From the NCBI RefSeq assembly GCF_001005725.1, contig NZ_LBIC01000001.1:522501-586500 (forward strand): a stretch of 64,000 nt of DNA, given 5' to 3'. The notes under the pieces were generated by a model. That model had not been told where the DNA came from and ran no database searches. It worked only from the letters and a program-made list of their open reading frames with translations. The position numbers and the translations under genes were made by a program. Positions within the stretch are counted from its first letter, which is position 1; each line of letters begins with the position of its first letter. Shown here one piece after another: positions 56,380 through 64,000 of this stretch. The DNA comes from Sphingobium chungbukense (GTDB lineage: Bacteria; Pseudomonadota; Alphaproteobacteria; Sphingomonadales; Sphingomonadaceae).

Positions 56380-57021
56380 TCACTTCACCCATTTTTCGAG
56401 GAAGGCCGTCACCTTGGCGGGATCGCCCTCATCGGCATCCGGCGTCCCCGGATCATCCACCGGCACCAGCGCGACCGGCGCGCCGTCGGCATCGAACAGA
56501 TAAGGCGTACGGCTGTGACTGACCAGATAGCCGCTCGCCCCTTCCGCCTTTTCCTTGTTGTAGAGCACGACGAAATCCTTCGCCACCTTGGCGATCTCGT
56601 CAGGCGTGCCGGTCAGGCCGATCAGGCGAGGGTGGAACGCCGCGACATAGGTCTTGAGGACGGCGGGCGTGTCGCGCTCCGGATCGACGCTGATGAAGAT
56701 CGGCTGGACCTTGGCGGCCAGGGCCGGCTTATCCTTCTCGAACTTCGCAAAACCCTGCGCGATGCGTTGCAGATCGACGGGGCAGACATCCGGGCAATAG
56801 GTATAGCCGAAATAGACGAGCCGGTATTTGCCCTTGAAATCCTCCCATCGGACCTTCTTTCCGTCCTGATCGGTCAGGGTGAAGGGCGCGCCGATGCTTG
56901 CCCCGTGCAGATCGCCCTGAACGCTCCCTTCCCCGCTTGATGCATTGCCGCCCGGCCCCATATTACAGGCGGCCAGCAGGGCGATCAGCGGCAGGACGAG
57001 CGAAATCAGAGCTTTGTTCAT
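56380..57021 (-). CDS. SCO family copper-binding lipoprotein
   Basis: 213 residues. Signal with lipobox LLAACN near 17-20. Thioredoxin-like domain with the metal-binding CxxxC in GYTYCPDVCPVD near 80 and the distal His in LVSHSRTPYLFDADG near 165, which is the copper set of SCO1/SenC proteins. It delivers copper to cytochrome c oxidase at the membrane. No oxidase genes nearby. ATG at 57021 gives the signal peptide; the frame extends upstream by five codons. It is divergent from the ankyrin gene by 53 bases. Confidence 0.92.
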   Translation of the reverse strand: MNKALISLVLPLIALLAACNMGPGGNASSGEGSVQGDLHGASIGAPFTLTDQDGKKVRWEDFKGKYRLVYFGYTYCPDVCPVDLQRIAQGFAKFEKDKPALAAKVQPIFISVDPERDTPAVLKTYVAAFHPRLIGLTGTPDEIAKVAKDFVVLYNKEKAEGASGYLVSHSRTPYLFDADGAPVALVPVDDPGTPDADEGDPAKVTAFLEKWVK

Positions 57022-57074
57022 GGCGCCGCCAGCCATGCCCTGCTATGGCCCGATTTGCAAATCCCAACGGGGCT

Positions 57075-57707
57075 ATGGACAAAATGACAGGATGTTTTCC
57101 GGCTTGGATGGGCGTTGGCCGCGCCGCCGCTCTGGCCCTGGCGCTGCTGTCGCCGGTCGCGGCCCAGGCGCAGTTTTCGGACAATTACAATTTTCTGAAG
57201 GCGGTCAAGGATGCCGACGGGCAGAAGGTGACCGACCTCATCCAGAAGCCCGGCTCCACCGTCATCAACAGCCGCGACGTCACCACGGGCGACACCGCGC
57301 TGCACCTGGTCGTCGCCCGGCGCGACAATACATGGCTGACCTTTTTGCTGGCCAAGGGCGCCAATCCGAACCTGACCGACAATAACGGCAATACCCCGCT
57401 GATGGATGCGGTGCAGGCCCGTTTCGAGGAAGGAGCGCGCAGCCTGCTCACCTATAATGCCCAGGTCGACAAGGCCAATGGCAGCGGTGAAACCCCGCTG
57501 ATCCGCGCGGTGCAGCTCCGCGATGTCGGGCTCGTCCGTCTGCTGGTGGCGCAGGGCGCCAATCCCGAAAAACGCGATTCGATCGCTGGTATGTCGGCAC
57601 GGGACTATGCAGAACGCGATTCCCGCACGCCGGGGCTGGTGGAGGCGCTGAGCGCGGCCAAGACCGTGACTGCGCCCAAGGGCCCGGTACAGGGGCCAAT
57701 ATTCTGA
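57075..57707 (+). CDS. exported ankyrin-repeat protein
   Basis: About 210 residues with a signal peptide (RAAALALALLSPVAAQAQ). Three to four ankyrin repeats fill 45-185, for example TTGDTALHLVVARRDNTWLTFLL, NNGNTPLMDAVQARFEEGARSLL and SGETPLIRAVQLRDVGLVRLLV, each with the typical GxTPLxxAxxxxxxxxVxxLL pattern. The repeats would bind a periplasmic partner. Starts at 57075, 57084 and 57108 are all in frame. Partner unknown. Confidence 0.85.
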   Translation: MDKMTGCFPAWMGVGRAAALALALLSPVAAQAQFSDNYNFLKAVKDADGQKVTDLIQKPGSTVINSRDVTTGDTALHLVVARRDNTWLTFLLAKGANPNLTDNNGNTPLMDAVQARFEEGARSLLTYNAQVDKANGSGETPLIRAVQLRDVGLVRLLVAQGANPEKRDSIAGMSARDYAERDSRTPGLVEALSAAKTVTAPKGPVQGPIF

Positions 57708-57740
57708 TTTCGGCCCGTTTCTGACCTTGCCAATCGCGTC

Positions 57741-57765
57741 ACGCCGGATCAAGTCGGGGGTGACG
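57741..57765. repeat. CCGGATCAAGTC palindrome
   Basis: ACGCCGGATCAAGTCGGGGGTGACGT is a degenerate palindromic element of the same family as 49059-49136. In the 87-base gap between the ankyrin and mmcB genes. Confidence 0.45.
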
Positions 57766-57794
57766 TGCAATGGAAATGCCCGCCCTCACCCGCG

Positions 57795-58289
57795 CTACCA
57801 GCCCAGTTCCGCCGCATGATCCGGGTCTGTTATCGCCGTCAGCCGCCGCGCCGCGCGCCTGGCGAAGCGCAGCGTTTCCGCCTTGCGCCGCGCGGCGGCC
57901 AACGGTTCCATAGGCGCCGGCCGTACCAATTCGGCGTCATATTGATCCGCGACGATCAACCCCGTCCGTCCCGGCCATAGCGCTTCGCTTTCAAACAGCG
58001 ACAGGTCGAAACCCGACGGCACTGCCCAGAAATAGCGGTCGCAATAGTCGAAATAATCCGGCCATTTCATGTCGCCGAGCAAGTCGGCGCGGCTGCACTT
58101 GATTTCCACGATGGTGATCCGCCCCGCCCCATCCAGCGCCATGATGTCGGCACGCCGGCCATTGGGCAGCGGCACTTCCAAAATCCCGCTCATGTCGTGC
58201 CGGAAGAACAGGCGCAGCGTGCCTCGCGCCACGGCCAGCGCCGTGCCGTCGGTCAAGGGTGAGCAACTGTCGGAAAGATCGGATTCCAT
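57795..58289 (-). CDS. mmcB: MmcB family DNA repair protein
   Basis: 164 residues. The acidic pattern ADIMALDGAGRITIVEIKCSRADLLGD (near 48-74) gives the D...ExK arrangement of PD-(D/E)XK nuclease folds; DMKWPDYFDYCDRYFWAVPSG follows, as in MmcB. In Caulobacter mmcB belongs to the SOS-related set. It likely acts in interstrand crosslink or mutagenic repair. The start lies directly upstream of a divergent region with no LexA box that I can see. Lone gene, convergent with the ankyrin gene. Confidence 0.87.
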   Translation of the reverse strand: MESDLSDSCSPLTDGTALAVARGTLRLFFRHDMSGILEVPLPNGRRADIMALDGAGRITIVEIKCSRADLLGDMKWPDYFDYCDRYFWAVPSGFDLSLFESEALWPGRTGLIVADQYDAELVRPAPMEPLAAARRKAETLRFARRAARRLTAITDPDHAAELGW

Positions 58290-58317
58290 TCCCGGTTCTT
58301 AGAACAGGAAGGGAACA

Positions 58318-58362
58318 AAAGAAAAGGGCCGATTCGGCAGACAACCGAACCGGCCCTTCTTC
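58318..58362 (-). terminator. rho-independent terminator after the SleB-like gene
   Basis: On the minus strand GAAGGGCCGGTTCGG pairs with CCGAATCGGCCCTTTTC around a seven-base loop with one G-T pair, followed by TTTT. It lies 30 bases after the hydrolase stop codon. Confidence 0.8.
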
Positions 58363-58391
58363 ACCCCCTTCGCGCCTGGCGCGAAAGCGTG

Positions 58392-59039
58392 TCAGCGATA
58401 AAAGATATGATTGTCAATCGCGGCGAGCTGGCGCTTGCCCCAGCCCGGCGAAACGCGCCGCGCGTGGAAATAGAGCGCGCCCTCAGCCTTGCTGTCCCAG
58501 CTATCGTCCATCGCGATCTGGGCGATGGCGACGGCTTCGCGCCAGCTTTCGCTACCCAGCCGGATCGACGGCATACCATTGCCGCGCACGAAGCTGAACT
58601 GACCCGGCTGGTAGACGACGCCGCACAGGCTATCGGCGAAGCGGCCGGATTTGGCACGATTGATGATGACGCGGGCAACGGCCAACTGGCCTTCAAGGCT
58701 TTCGCCCTTGGATTCGAAATAAACGGCGCCGGCCAGGCACTTCATGTCGCCTGCGACATCCTCAGGGGCGCCTTGCGCATCCACGAGGGCAGCGAGATTG
58801 TCTGCCTTCACATCGTCGCTGTTGGAAAGAGGGGCCAGCGGCTGCGCGATCTCGCGCGGCGCGGCAAAAGTGACGGCAGGCTTGACGCCGGCCGGAGCTG
58901 CATTGAGCTCAGTGATCCCCGGAAGGGACGTGACCGATGGAGCAGCTTCTGAAGCGCTCGACATGTCGGCCGCAGTGACCGCCGCGGTGGCGGAAAGGGC
59001 AAATGCCGCGATGATCGCAGCCTTGAGACGGAAACTCAT
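58392..59039 (-). CDS. SleB-like cell wall hydrolase
   Basis: 215 residues. Signal peptide (LKAAIIAAFALSATAAVTA) and a C-terminal Hydrolase_2/SleB domain near 100-215. The catalytic Glu is in CLAGAVYFESKGESLEGQLAVARVI near 110, and CGVVYQPGQFSFVRG, ALYFHARRVSPGW and the end FYR are family features. It should cleave the glycan strands of peptidoglycan in the periplasm. Followed by a terminator and transcribed alone. Confidence 0.9.
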   Translation of the reverse strand: MSFRLKAAIIAAFALSATAAVTAADMSSASEAAPSVTSLPGITELNAAPAGVKPAVTFAAPREIAQPLAPLSNSDDVKADNLAALVDAQGAPEDVAGDMKCLAGAVYFESKGESLEGQLAVARVIINRAKSGRFADSLCGVVYQPGQFSFVRGNGMPSIRLGSESWREAVAIAQIAMDDSWDSKAEGALYFHARRVSPGWGKRQLAAIDNHIFYR

Positions 59040-59217
59040 TATAACTCAAAATCGTGCGGTTCTTGGCCGGGGACGTCAAAAAACCCCAAAATACACCGAC
59101 GCCCGGCCGCCCCCCGTCTGCGTGTTTACCCGCATCCGCCCCCCATGGACGAAATCGGCAACCTGCGCGTTGAAAGCGTCGGAGGCCTGTGCCCGCGCGC
59201 GGAAAGTGAGTCAACGG

Positions 59218-59571
59218 TTAACAGATCGTTTCAGCGGCGAACCGTTCCGCATCCGCGATATCAAGCTCTATGACCCACAGATCGGGGTCCGAACGTCGCC
59301 GGCGCGCAAGATATTGCGCCATGGCCTCAGCGCCCTTTTCCGGCTCCGGACCGCAACGGGTGAGGCTATAGCCGCCCGCAAAGTCAGAAACGCGCTCGAA
59401 GAGGCCGAGTTCCCGTCCTTTTTCAAGCGCTTGAATCAGGATCGAACCGCTGATTTCATCGCCCTTGACGAGTATCGTGATAAAGCCGCCCTCCGCGGCG
59501 CTGCGCCGCAGCAGAATGCCGACCAGCATCGCGCTGGTCAGCCGAGCGCCGGTCGGTCGGTCAGGCGGCAT
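59218..59571 (-). CDS. DUF1491 family protein
   Basis: 117 residues from ATG 59571. The core (LVGILLRRSAAEGGFITILVKGDEISGSILIQAL, then DLWVIELDIADAERF at the end) matches the DUF1491 family, small alphaproteobacterial proteins of unknown function. No membrane helix. It overlaps the upstream PaaI-like thioesterase by 11 bases on the same strand, so it is probably co-transcribed with ptsN-PaaI. Confidence 0.85.
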   Translation of the reverse strand: MPPDRPTGARLTSAMLVGILLRRSAAEGGFITILVKGDEISGSILIQALEKGRELGLFERVSDFAGGYSLTRCGPEPEKGAEAMAQYLARRRRSDPDLWVIELDIADAERFAAETIC

Positions 59572-60043
59572 AGCCCGGCAGCGAAGAGAGCGGGAATTGC
59601 GACCGCATGAAAGTACCAGTGCCGCGCCCGACCTCCTCGCCATCCGCAGCGATCAGGCTGGCTTCGGCCACATAGACCCGCCGCTTGCCGCTAATCCATC
59701 GCCCTTCGGCCCGGATGCGACCGGGTCCGATCGGCCGGGTGAACAGCAGGTTGAAGCTGGTCGTCAATAGGAACCGGTCGCTGACCAGACTGTTGGCGGC
59801 ATAGAAGGCCGCATCGTCCAGCATCTTGAAATAAACGGTGCCATGTACCGCGCCGGCAGCATGAAATTGCGTTTCATCCACGTCGAAATGGATGACCGAT
59901 CGACCTTCTTCCGGAATGGTCAGTTCCGACCGGAACAGCAGGTTGATCGGCGCCGATCGATAGAGTTTCTCCAACGCCCGGAAATGCGCCGCCTCACCGC
60001 TGGGCGAGGAGCCACCGTCAGGCCCGGGATCAAGCTGCGTCAC
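59561..60043 (-). CDS. PaaI/hotdog family thioesterase
   Basis: About 160 residues. The hotdog fold core AAGAVHGTVYFKMLDDAAFYAANS near 80-100 has the HG...D arrangement of PaaI/YbgC-type acyl-CoA thioesterases, preceded by FRSELTIPEEGRSVIHFDVDE. Probably hydrolyses an acyl-CoA. GTG at 60043 is chosen because it overlaps the ptsN end and has GAGG close upstream; GTG at 60055 is also possible. Overlaps DUF1491 by 11 bases. Confidence 0.83.
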   Translation of the reverse strand: MTQLDPGPDGGSSPSGEAAHFRALEKLYRSAPINLLFRSELTIPEEGRSVIHFDVDETQFHAAGAVHGTVYFKMLDDAAFYAANSLVSDRFLLTTSFNLLFTRPIGPGRIRAEGRWISGKRRVYVAEASLIAADGEEVGRGTGTFMRSQFPLSSLPGYAA

Positions 60044-60497
60044 GCGCCTCGCCACCCGCCAGCAAGGCATGGAGCGCCGCGGTCGACTTGGCACCGCGCA
60101 GACGCGCCACCTGGCCTTCGTCGCGCAGATAGCGGGACACGCGAGCCAGGGTCTTCAAATGCTCCGCCCCGGAGTCGATCGGCGAAAGCAGGGCGAAGAC
60201 GATATCCACCGGCGTTTCGTCGACTGCGTCGAAGGCCACTGCCGGATCAAGCAGTACGACCACGCCGCACATCTTCTGGAGATCGGGAATCTTGGCATGG
60301 GGAATCGCGACACCGCCGCCGAATCCCGTCGAACCCAGCTTTTCGCGATCGGTCAGCGCCTCTGCGACCAGATCGGCGTCAAGGCCGTAGGCTTTCGCCG
60401 CAAGCGCCGCAACCTTCTGAAACAATTGCTTCTTGCCGTTCACGGAAAGGGCCGTGCCCAATGCATCCGGTGCGACGATATCGTTGAAATGAACCAT
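60030..60497 (-). CDS. ptsN: PTS IIA-like nitrogen regulatory protein PtsN
   Basis: 155 residues. EIIA-Ntr domain with the phospho-acceptor His in GVAIPHAKIPDL near residue 66 and the usual HFNDIVAPDA start. It takes phosphate from the nitrogen-PTS cascade and links nitrogen and potassium signals. ATG at 60497 gives the family start. Downstream of hpf by 118 bases; no rpoN is next to it, which differs from the common rpoN-hpf-ptsN order. Confidence 0.93.
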   Translation of the reverse strand: MVHFNDIVAPDALGTALSVNGKKQLFQKVAALAAKAYGLDADLVAEALTDREKLGSTGFGGGVAIPHAKIPDLQKMCGVVVLLDPAVAFDAVDETPVDIVFALLSPIDSGAEHLKTLARVSRYLRDEGQVARLRGAKSTAALHALLAGGEARDAA

Positions 60498-60615
60498 GCC
60501 GTATCCCAGCCGAGCCGCGCCCAGCTTCGGAAAATGACGCAATGCCCGGATCTTTAAAGTCCGGCCCCATAGGCCGCCAGCCGATCAAGGTCAACCAGCG
60601 GCCAAGGGAACGCTA

Positions 60616-61212
60616 TCAGCCCAGGCGGGGTTCCACCCAGCCAATGGTGCCGTCATGCCGGCGATAAACCATGTTGTAGGCGGCTGTCCCGGCGTTGACG
60701 AACAGCAGCGCGTTCGTGTTGCGCAGGTCCAGCATCATGACCGCGTCCGACACGCTGGCTTCGGGAATGTCGACACGGGTTTCCGCCACGATCAGGGGCG
60801 CATCGGCCGGTTCCTCTTCATCGGCCAGGGAAGCGAAAATCGTATAGCCCGCGCCATCCAGCTCTTCGGGGCCAAAACCGTTGGAACGACCGGATTCGGC
60901 AGCGGCGGCCTGCACGCTGCGATCCTTCAGGCGGCGCAGATAGCGGCGCAACTGCTTCTCGATGCGCTCGGCGGCCTGTTCGAAGGCGGGATGGGCTTCC
61001 TGCGCCTCGCCCGCCCCTTTCAGGATCAGGCCGGTCATGACATGGCAGACGATGTCGCAATGGAAGGCGCCGTGCGGGGCCGGCCGGAATGTCACCTGGG
61101 CGGAAAGCGCGCGGGAAAAATATTTCTCGGCCATGGCCTCCAGACGGGTCCAGACATGCTCCTTGAGCGCGTCACCCGTATCGACCTGATGCCCGGAAAC
61201 ACGAATATCCAT
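60616..61212 (-). CDS. hpf: ribosome hibernation-promoting factor, long form (HPF/RaiA)
   Basis: 198 residues. The N-terminal S30AE domain (DIRVSGHQVDTGDALKEHVWTRLEAM) is followed by a linker and the C-terminal dimerisation domain (EASVSDAVMMLDLRNTNALLFVNAG and YRRHDGTIGWVEPRLG), so this is the long form that makes 100S dimers. ATG at 61212 has GGAGAAGG just upstream, which settles the start; the frame stays open further up. Between dnaQ and ptsN. Confidence 0.95.
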   Translation of the reverse strand: MDIRVSGHQVDTGDALKEHVWTRLEAMAEKYFSRALSAQVTFRPAPHGAFHCDIVCHVMTGLILKGAGEAQEAHPAFEQAAERIEKQLRRYLRRLKDRSVQAAAAESGRSNGFGPEELDGAGYTIFASLADEEEPADAPLIVAETRVDIPEASVSDAVMMLDLRNTNALLFVNAGTAAYNMVYRRHDGTIGWVEPRLG

Positions 61213-61306
61213 ATGCCTTCTCCTTATTCTTGCCGGACCGCCCGGGATGGCGACCCGGTCGGCATGGAGGCTTGAAGGCAGTGCATCCCCGAAAGGATGG
61301 CTGTAA

Positions 61307-61999
61307 TCAGGCCTCCTCCAGCCAGAGCGGCTTGTCCAGCGTCGCGACGAACGCAGCGTGCCTCTCCAGCTCCTCCGCGCTGGCCGTAAAGACGCGCACG
61401 GGACGAACAGGGCGAACCGCGGCTTCCGCCGCAAGTTCCATATTACCAACGAGTTTCTCTTCCTCCTGTGCAAGACCAAGGCCGATCTGACGGCCGCCGG
61501 TCAGTTCGATGTAAAGCTGGGCCAGCAATTCGGCGTCGAGTAGCGCGCCATGCTTGATGCGATGGCTGCGGTCGATGCCATAGCGGGTGCAGAGCGCGTC
61601 CAGGCTGTGCTTGGCGCCGGGGTGAAGCTGCCGGGCGATGGCAACGGTGTCGATCATCCGGTCCATCGACACTTCGGGCAGATTGCACAGCTTCAACTCA
61701 TGATTGAGGAAGCCGAAGTCGAAGCGCGCATTATGCGCGACCAGATGGCTGTCCTCCAGAAAGGCCAGCAATTCCTGGACGCCATGTGAAAACAGCGGCT
61801 TGTCCCTCAGGAACCCGTCGGACAACCCATGCACGGCCTCTGCAGCCGCGGGCATCGTCCTTTGCGGATTATAATAAGCGTGGAAGGTACGGCCCGTTGG
61901 CACCCGGTTGAGGAGTTCAATGCACCCTATTTCGACCAGGCGATCGCCTGAGGCAGGGTCGAAACCAGTCGTTTCGGTGTCGAAAATAATCTCGCGCAT
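61307..61999 (-). CDS. dnaQ: DNA polymerase III epsilon subunit
   Basis: 230 residues. 3'-5' proofreading exonuclease. DEDDh motifs: FDTETTGFD (ExoI) at residue 7, HNARFDFGFLN (ExoII) near 93 and the HGALLDAELLA ExoIII with its His near 153. The C-terminal tail would bind the alpha subunit. ATG at 61999 gives the REIIFDTETTG start; TTG at 62011 is in frame. Last gene of maf-aroE-coaE-dnaQ, with a 45-base gap to coaE. Confidence 0.95.
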   Translation of the reverse strand: MREIIFDTETTGFDPASGDRLVEIGCIELLNRVPTGRTFHAYYNPQRTMPAAAEAVHGLSDGFLRDKPLFSHGVQELLAFLEDSHLVAHNARFDFGFLNHELKLCNLPEVSMDRMIDTVAIARQLHPGAKHSLDALCTRYGIDRSHRIKHGALLDAELLAQLYIELTGGRQIGLGLAQEEEKLVGNMELAAEAAVRPVRPVRVFTASAEELERHAAFVATLDKPLWLEEA

Positions 62000-62044
62000 C
62001 GCCCTCTTCAACGACTCTTTCCGGCCAACCTCACCGGACCTCCC

Positions 62045-62638
62045 TTATCGGACTCTCTTTGCGCCAAGGCAAGCGACCAAGCGGCGTACCTGGAAACGCG
62101 TCTCGGCGAAGGTCGTCCCTGTGTGGATGATATAGTCCGCCCGCCGCCGCTTTTCAGCATCGGGTATTTGCAGATGGACAATCCGCCTGAATTTTGCCGC
62201 TGTCATGCCCGGCCGGGCCAGGACTCGCTTGCGCTGCTTCCAGGCGGGCGCCGTCACCACGATGACGCCCGCCAGCTTGCGATAGCCATGGGTCTCGAAC
62301 AGCAGCGGAATGTCCAGCACGACGAATTTTCGCGACCGATGACGGCGCAGAAACGCCTTGCGGCTCTGTTGCACGGCGGGATGAACAATGGCTTCGAGAG
62401 CCTTCAGTTCCTGCGGATGACCGAAGACCGCCGCGCCCAGCTTCCCACGGTCGACACCCTTGGGGCCGGTGGTGCCGGGAAAGCGGGCCTCTATGGCGGG
62501 CAGCAGCGCCCCGCCCGGCCCTTGCAACCGGTGCACTTCGGCATCGGCGTCGAACAAAGGCACGCCCTCGCGCCGCAACATGGCGGCCACGGCCGACTTA
62601 CCCATGCCGATGGAACCGGTGAGGCCGTAGATCTTCAT
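62045..62638 (-). CDS. coaE: dephospho-CoA kinase
   Basis: 197 residues. Last step of coenzyme A synthesis. P-loop YGLTGSIGMGKSAVAAML at residue 3 (GSIGMGKS), FDADAEVHRL near 30 and the conserved VLDIPLLFETHGY near 105. ATG at 62638 gives the typical MKIYGLTG start. Nineteen bases after aroE, as in alphaproteobacteria. Confidence 0.95.
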   Translation of the reverse strand: MKIYGLTGSIGMGKSAVAAMLRREGVPLFDADAEVHRLQGPGGALLPAIEARFPGTTGPKGVDRGKLGAAVFGHPQELKALEAIVHPAVQQSRKAFLRRHRSRKFVVLDIPLLFETHGYRKLAGVIVVTAPAWKQRKRVLARPGMTAAKFRRIVHLQIPDAEKRRRADYIIHTGTTFAETRFQVRRLVACLGAKRVR

Positions 62639-62657
62639 GCCATAATCTTCATGGATA

Positions 62658-63479
62658 TCAGGCGGCGAGCAGCAAGGCGCGCAATTCTTCGTCCCGCTCG
62701 CGGGGCGCCTCGGCATCGAAGAAGATGTCGAAGGCCAGCGCCGCCTGCCCGATCAGCATTTCCAGCCCATCGAGGGTCCTGAGACCCCTTGTCCGCGCCG
62801 TCTTGAGCAATTGCGTCTCCAGCGGCGCATAGACGATGTCATAGACGGTCGCGTCATCAGCCAGCGGTTTGAGGTCCAGGTCCAGCAGCGGTTGCCCCAC
62901 CATGCCGAGCGAACTCGTGTTGACCAGCAGGTCGGCTTTGGGCAGCGCATCCGTCATGCCGATCACCCGGCCCTTGACCCCTGCGCGGTCGAGCAACGCC
63001 TGCCCTCGCCCCGCGTCGCGGGCCATGACGGTGATGTCGGGCACGCCCAGACTGGTCAGCGCGAACAGGATCGCCCGCGCCGCACCCCCCGCGCCGACCA
63101 GCACCGCGCTCTGCCCCTTCCACTTGTCGCGCAGCAGCGGCTGGAGGAATCCGCCCGCATCGGTGTTGGTGCCGATCAACGGTCCGCCCGTTTCGCTCGC
63201 GATGGTGTTCATCGCCCCGATCCGCTCGCGCACGCCGCCAGGATCGTCGGTATAGTCCATCACCGCGATCTTATGCGGAATGGTGACATTGCAGCCCAGC
63301 CAGTCGGGATCGGCCCGCCGGGCGAGGAAATAGGCGGGCAGGCCTTCGCTGGTCACATGGGTCTTCTTATATTCCGCCTCTATCCCCAGCGCATCGAGCC
63401 AGAAATTGTGGATCATCGGCGATTTGCTGTGTTCGATCGGATCACCGATCACTTCGGCATAAGGGAGCTTGTCGGTCAT
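62658..63479 (-). CDS. aroE: shikimate 5-dehydrogenase
   Basis: 273 residues. Reduces 3-dehydroshikimate with NADPH in the shikimate pathway. Substrate-binding GDPIEHSKSPMIHNFWLD near 12, NVTIPHK catalytic Lys near 70, LVGAGGAARAILFAL NADP motif near 128 and the GLEMLIGQAALAFDIF end are all present. Overlaps the maf-like gene by four bases (ATGA). Confidence 0.96.
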   Translation of the reverse strand: MTDKLPYAEVIGDPIEHSKSPMIHNFWLDALGIEAEYKKTHVTSEGLPAYFLARRADPDWLGCNVTIPHKIAVMDYTDDPGGVRERIGAMNTIASETGGPLIGTNTDAGGFLQPLLRDKWKGQSAVLVGAGGAARAILFALTSLGVPDITVMARDAGRGQALLDRAGVKGRVIGMTDALPKADLLVNTSSLGMVGQPLLDLDLKPLADDATVYDIVYAPLETQLLKTARTRGLRTLDGLEMLIGQAALAFDIFFDAEAPRERDEELRALLLAA

Positions 63480-64000
63480 GACGCCAGAACGCCCCGGACG
63501 CGCAGAAAGTCAAGCAAAGGCAGCAGCGGAAGGCCCTGAATCGCGAACTGACTGCCTTCCACCTTCGCGAAGAGCTGCGCGCCTACCCCCTCGATCCGGT
63601 AACAGCCGACGCACCAGCGGCATTCTTCCCAATCCGCATCGAGATAGGAGGCGATGAAAGCGTCCGACAAAGGCCGCACTGTCATGCGAACGCGCTCGAT
63701 ATGCCGCCAGATCGGCTCGCCATTCAGTGCGATCACTGCCGCGCTGTGCAGATGATGCACCCCGCCCGAGAGCAGTTTCAATATCCGCTCGGCATCGGCG
63801 CGGTCGAGCGCCTTGTCGATCATCGTCCCGTCCTCCAGGCTCAGAGTCTGGTCGCAACCCAGCACCAGCCCGCCCGGCACCCGTCGCGACACGCGCAGCG
63901 CCTTCAGCTCCGCCAGCGCATCGGCCAGTTGCCGGGCATTCAATCCATCGGCACGCAGCGCTTCCTTGGCCGCTTCCTCGTCGACGCCGGGCGACAGCGC
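63476..64000 (-). CDS. Maf-like nucleoside triphosphate pyrophosphatase (5' end outside window)
   Basis: Partial gene: the C-terminal 174 codons or so are inside the window and the frame stays open to base 64000, so the start lies beyond the right edge. Visible Maf features are VLGCDQTLSLEDGTMIDKALDRADAERILKLLSG, LNGEPIWRHIERVRMTVRPLS and CYRIEGVGAQLFAKVEGSQFAIQGLPLLPLLDFL, which includes the conserved Glu/Lys/Gln active-site residues. Maf proteins hydrolyse modified or canonical nucleotides to prevent their misuse. Co-transcribed with aroE. Confidence 0.93.
   Translation of the reverse strand, partial: ALSPGVDEEAAKEALRADGLNARQLADALAELKALRVSRRVPGGLVLGCDQTLSLEDGTMIDKALDRADAERILKLLSGGVHHLHSAAVIALNGEPIWRHIERVRMTVRPLSDAFIASYLDADWEECRWCVGCYRIEGVGAQLFAKVEGSQFAIQGLPLLPLLDFLRVRGVLAS

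Overview
The window is a stretch of GC-rich alphaproteobacterial chromosome, most likely from a sphingomonad (Sphingobium/Sphingomonas group). The basis is the mix of families: an Asn/Arg-rich DUF4167 protein beside prmC-prfA-hisS, a DUF6489 protein beside mnmE, MmcB, DUF1491, DUF3576-leuS-lptE-holA, and the order maf-aroE-coaE-dnaQ. Short palindromes of kinds common in sphingomonad intergenic DNA recur. The content is almost all core genome. I see no transposase, prophage, CRISPR array, tRNA or rRNA inside the window.

Layout. 0-2.9 kb: a strong outward-facing promoter at the left edge, a polysaccharide flippase, a CBS-domain protein, a small membrane protein and an acyl-CoA thioesterase. 2.9-7.4 kb, minus strand: hisS-prfA-prmC, then a 308-base gap with strong RNA-structure potential, then the DUF4167 gene. 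7.5-13.5 kb: a secreted M61 peptidase, ppa, a divergent MocR regulator/YczE membrane protein pair with an inverted-repeat operator, a DUF1993 protein and a lipoprotein. 13.6-22.4 kb: gyrB-tag-lipoprotein, an Lhr-type helicase, a Cys/Met-metabolism PLP enzyme and a D-2-hydroxyacid dehydrogenase. 22.5-26.8 kb: a HAD phosphatase divergent from an Mla-type lipid transporter operon (STAS-MlaE, MlaF, MlaD, auxiliary lipoprotein). 26.9-29.5 kb: pepN.

29.6-39.4 kb is an origin-proximal type of cluster: mnmE, mnmG, rsmG, parA and parB on the minus strand, followed by rho. Three near-perfect parS sites lie in or next to rsmG and mnmG, and a fourth lies 14.5 kb away inside a lipoprotein gene. 39.7-48 kb holds an aspartyl protease, a class A PBP, msrB and DUF3576-leuS-lptE-holA. 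48-59 kb is mixed housekeeping and envelope functions: an unknown exported protein, a degenerate ThiE-like protein, YggS, a TonB-dependent receptor, PdeM, TrhO, a YgjP-like metallopeptidase, a YcgN-like protein, SCO, an ankyrin protein, MmcB and a SleB-like hydrolase. 59-64 kb, minus strand: maf(partial)-aroE-coaE-dnaQ-hpf-ptsN-PaaI thioesterase-DUF1491.

The genes cover chromosome segregation (ParABS), replication (GyrB, HolA, DnaQ), translation (HisS, LeuS, PrfA, PrmC, HPF, MnmEG, RsmG, TrhO) and envelope building (flippase, PBP1a type, LptE, Mla, TonB receptor). No strong case for a wholly new system was found. The most promising unexplained signals are the structured region upstream of the DUF4167 gene, the parS sites inside coding sequence, and the long perfect inverted repeat after ppa. 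All family assignments come from reading motifs and protein sequence by eye; nothing was searched.
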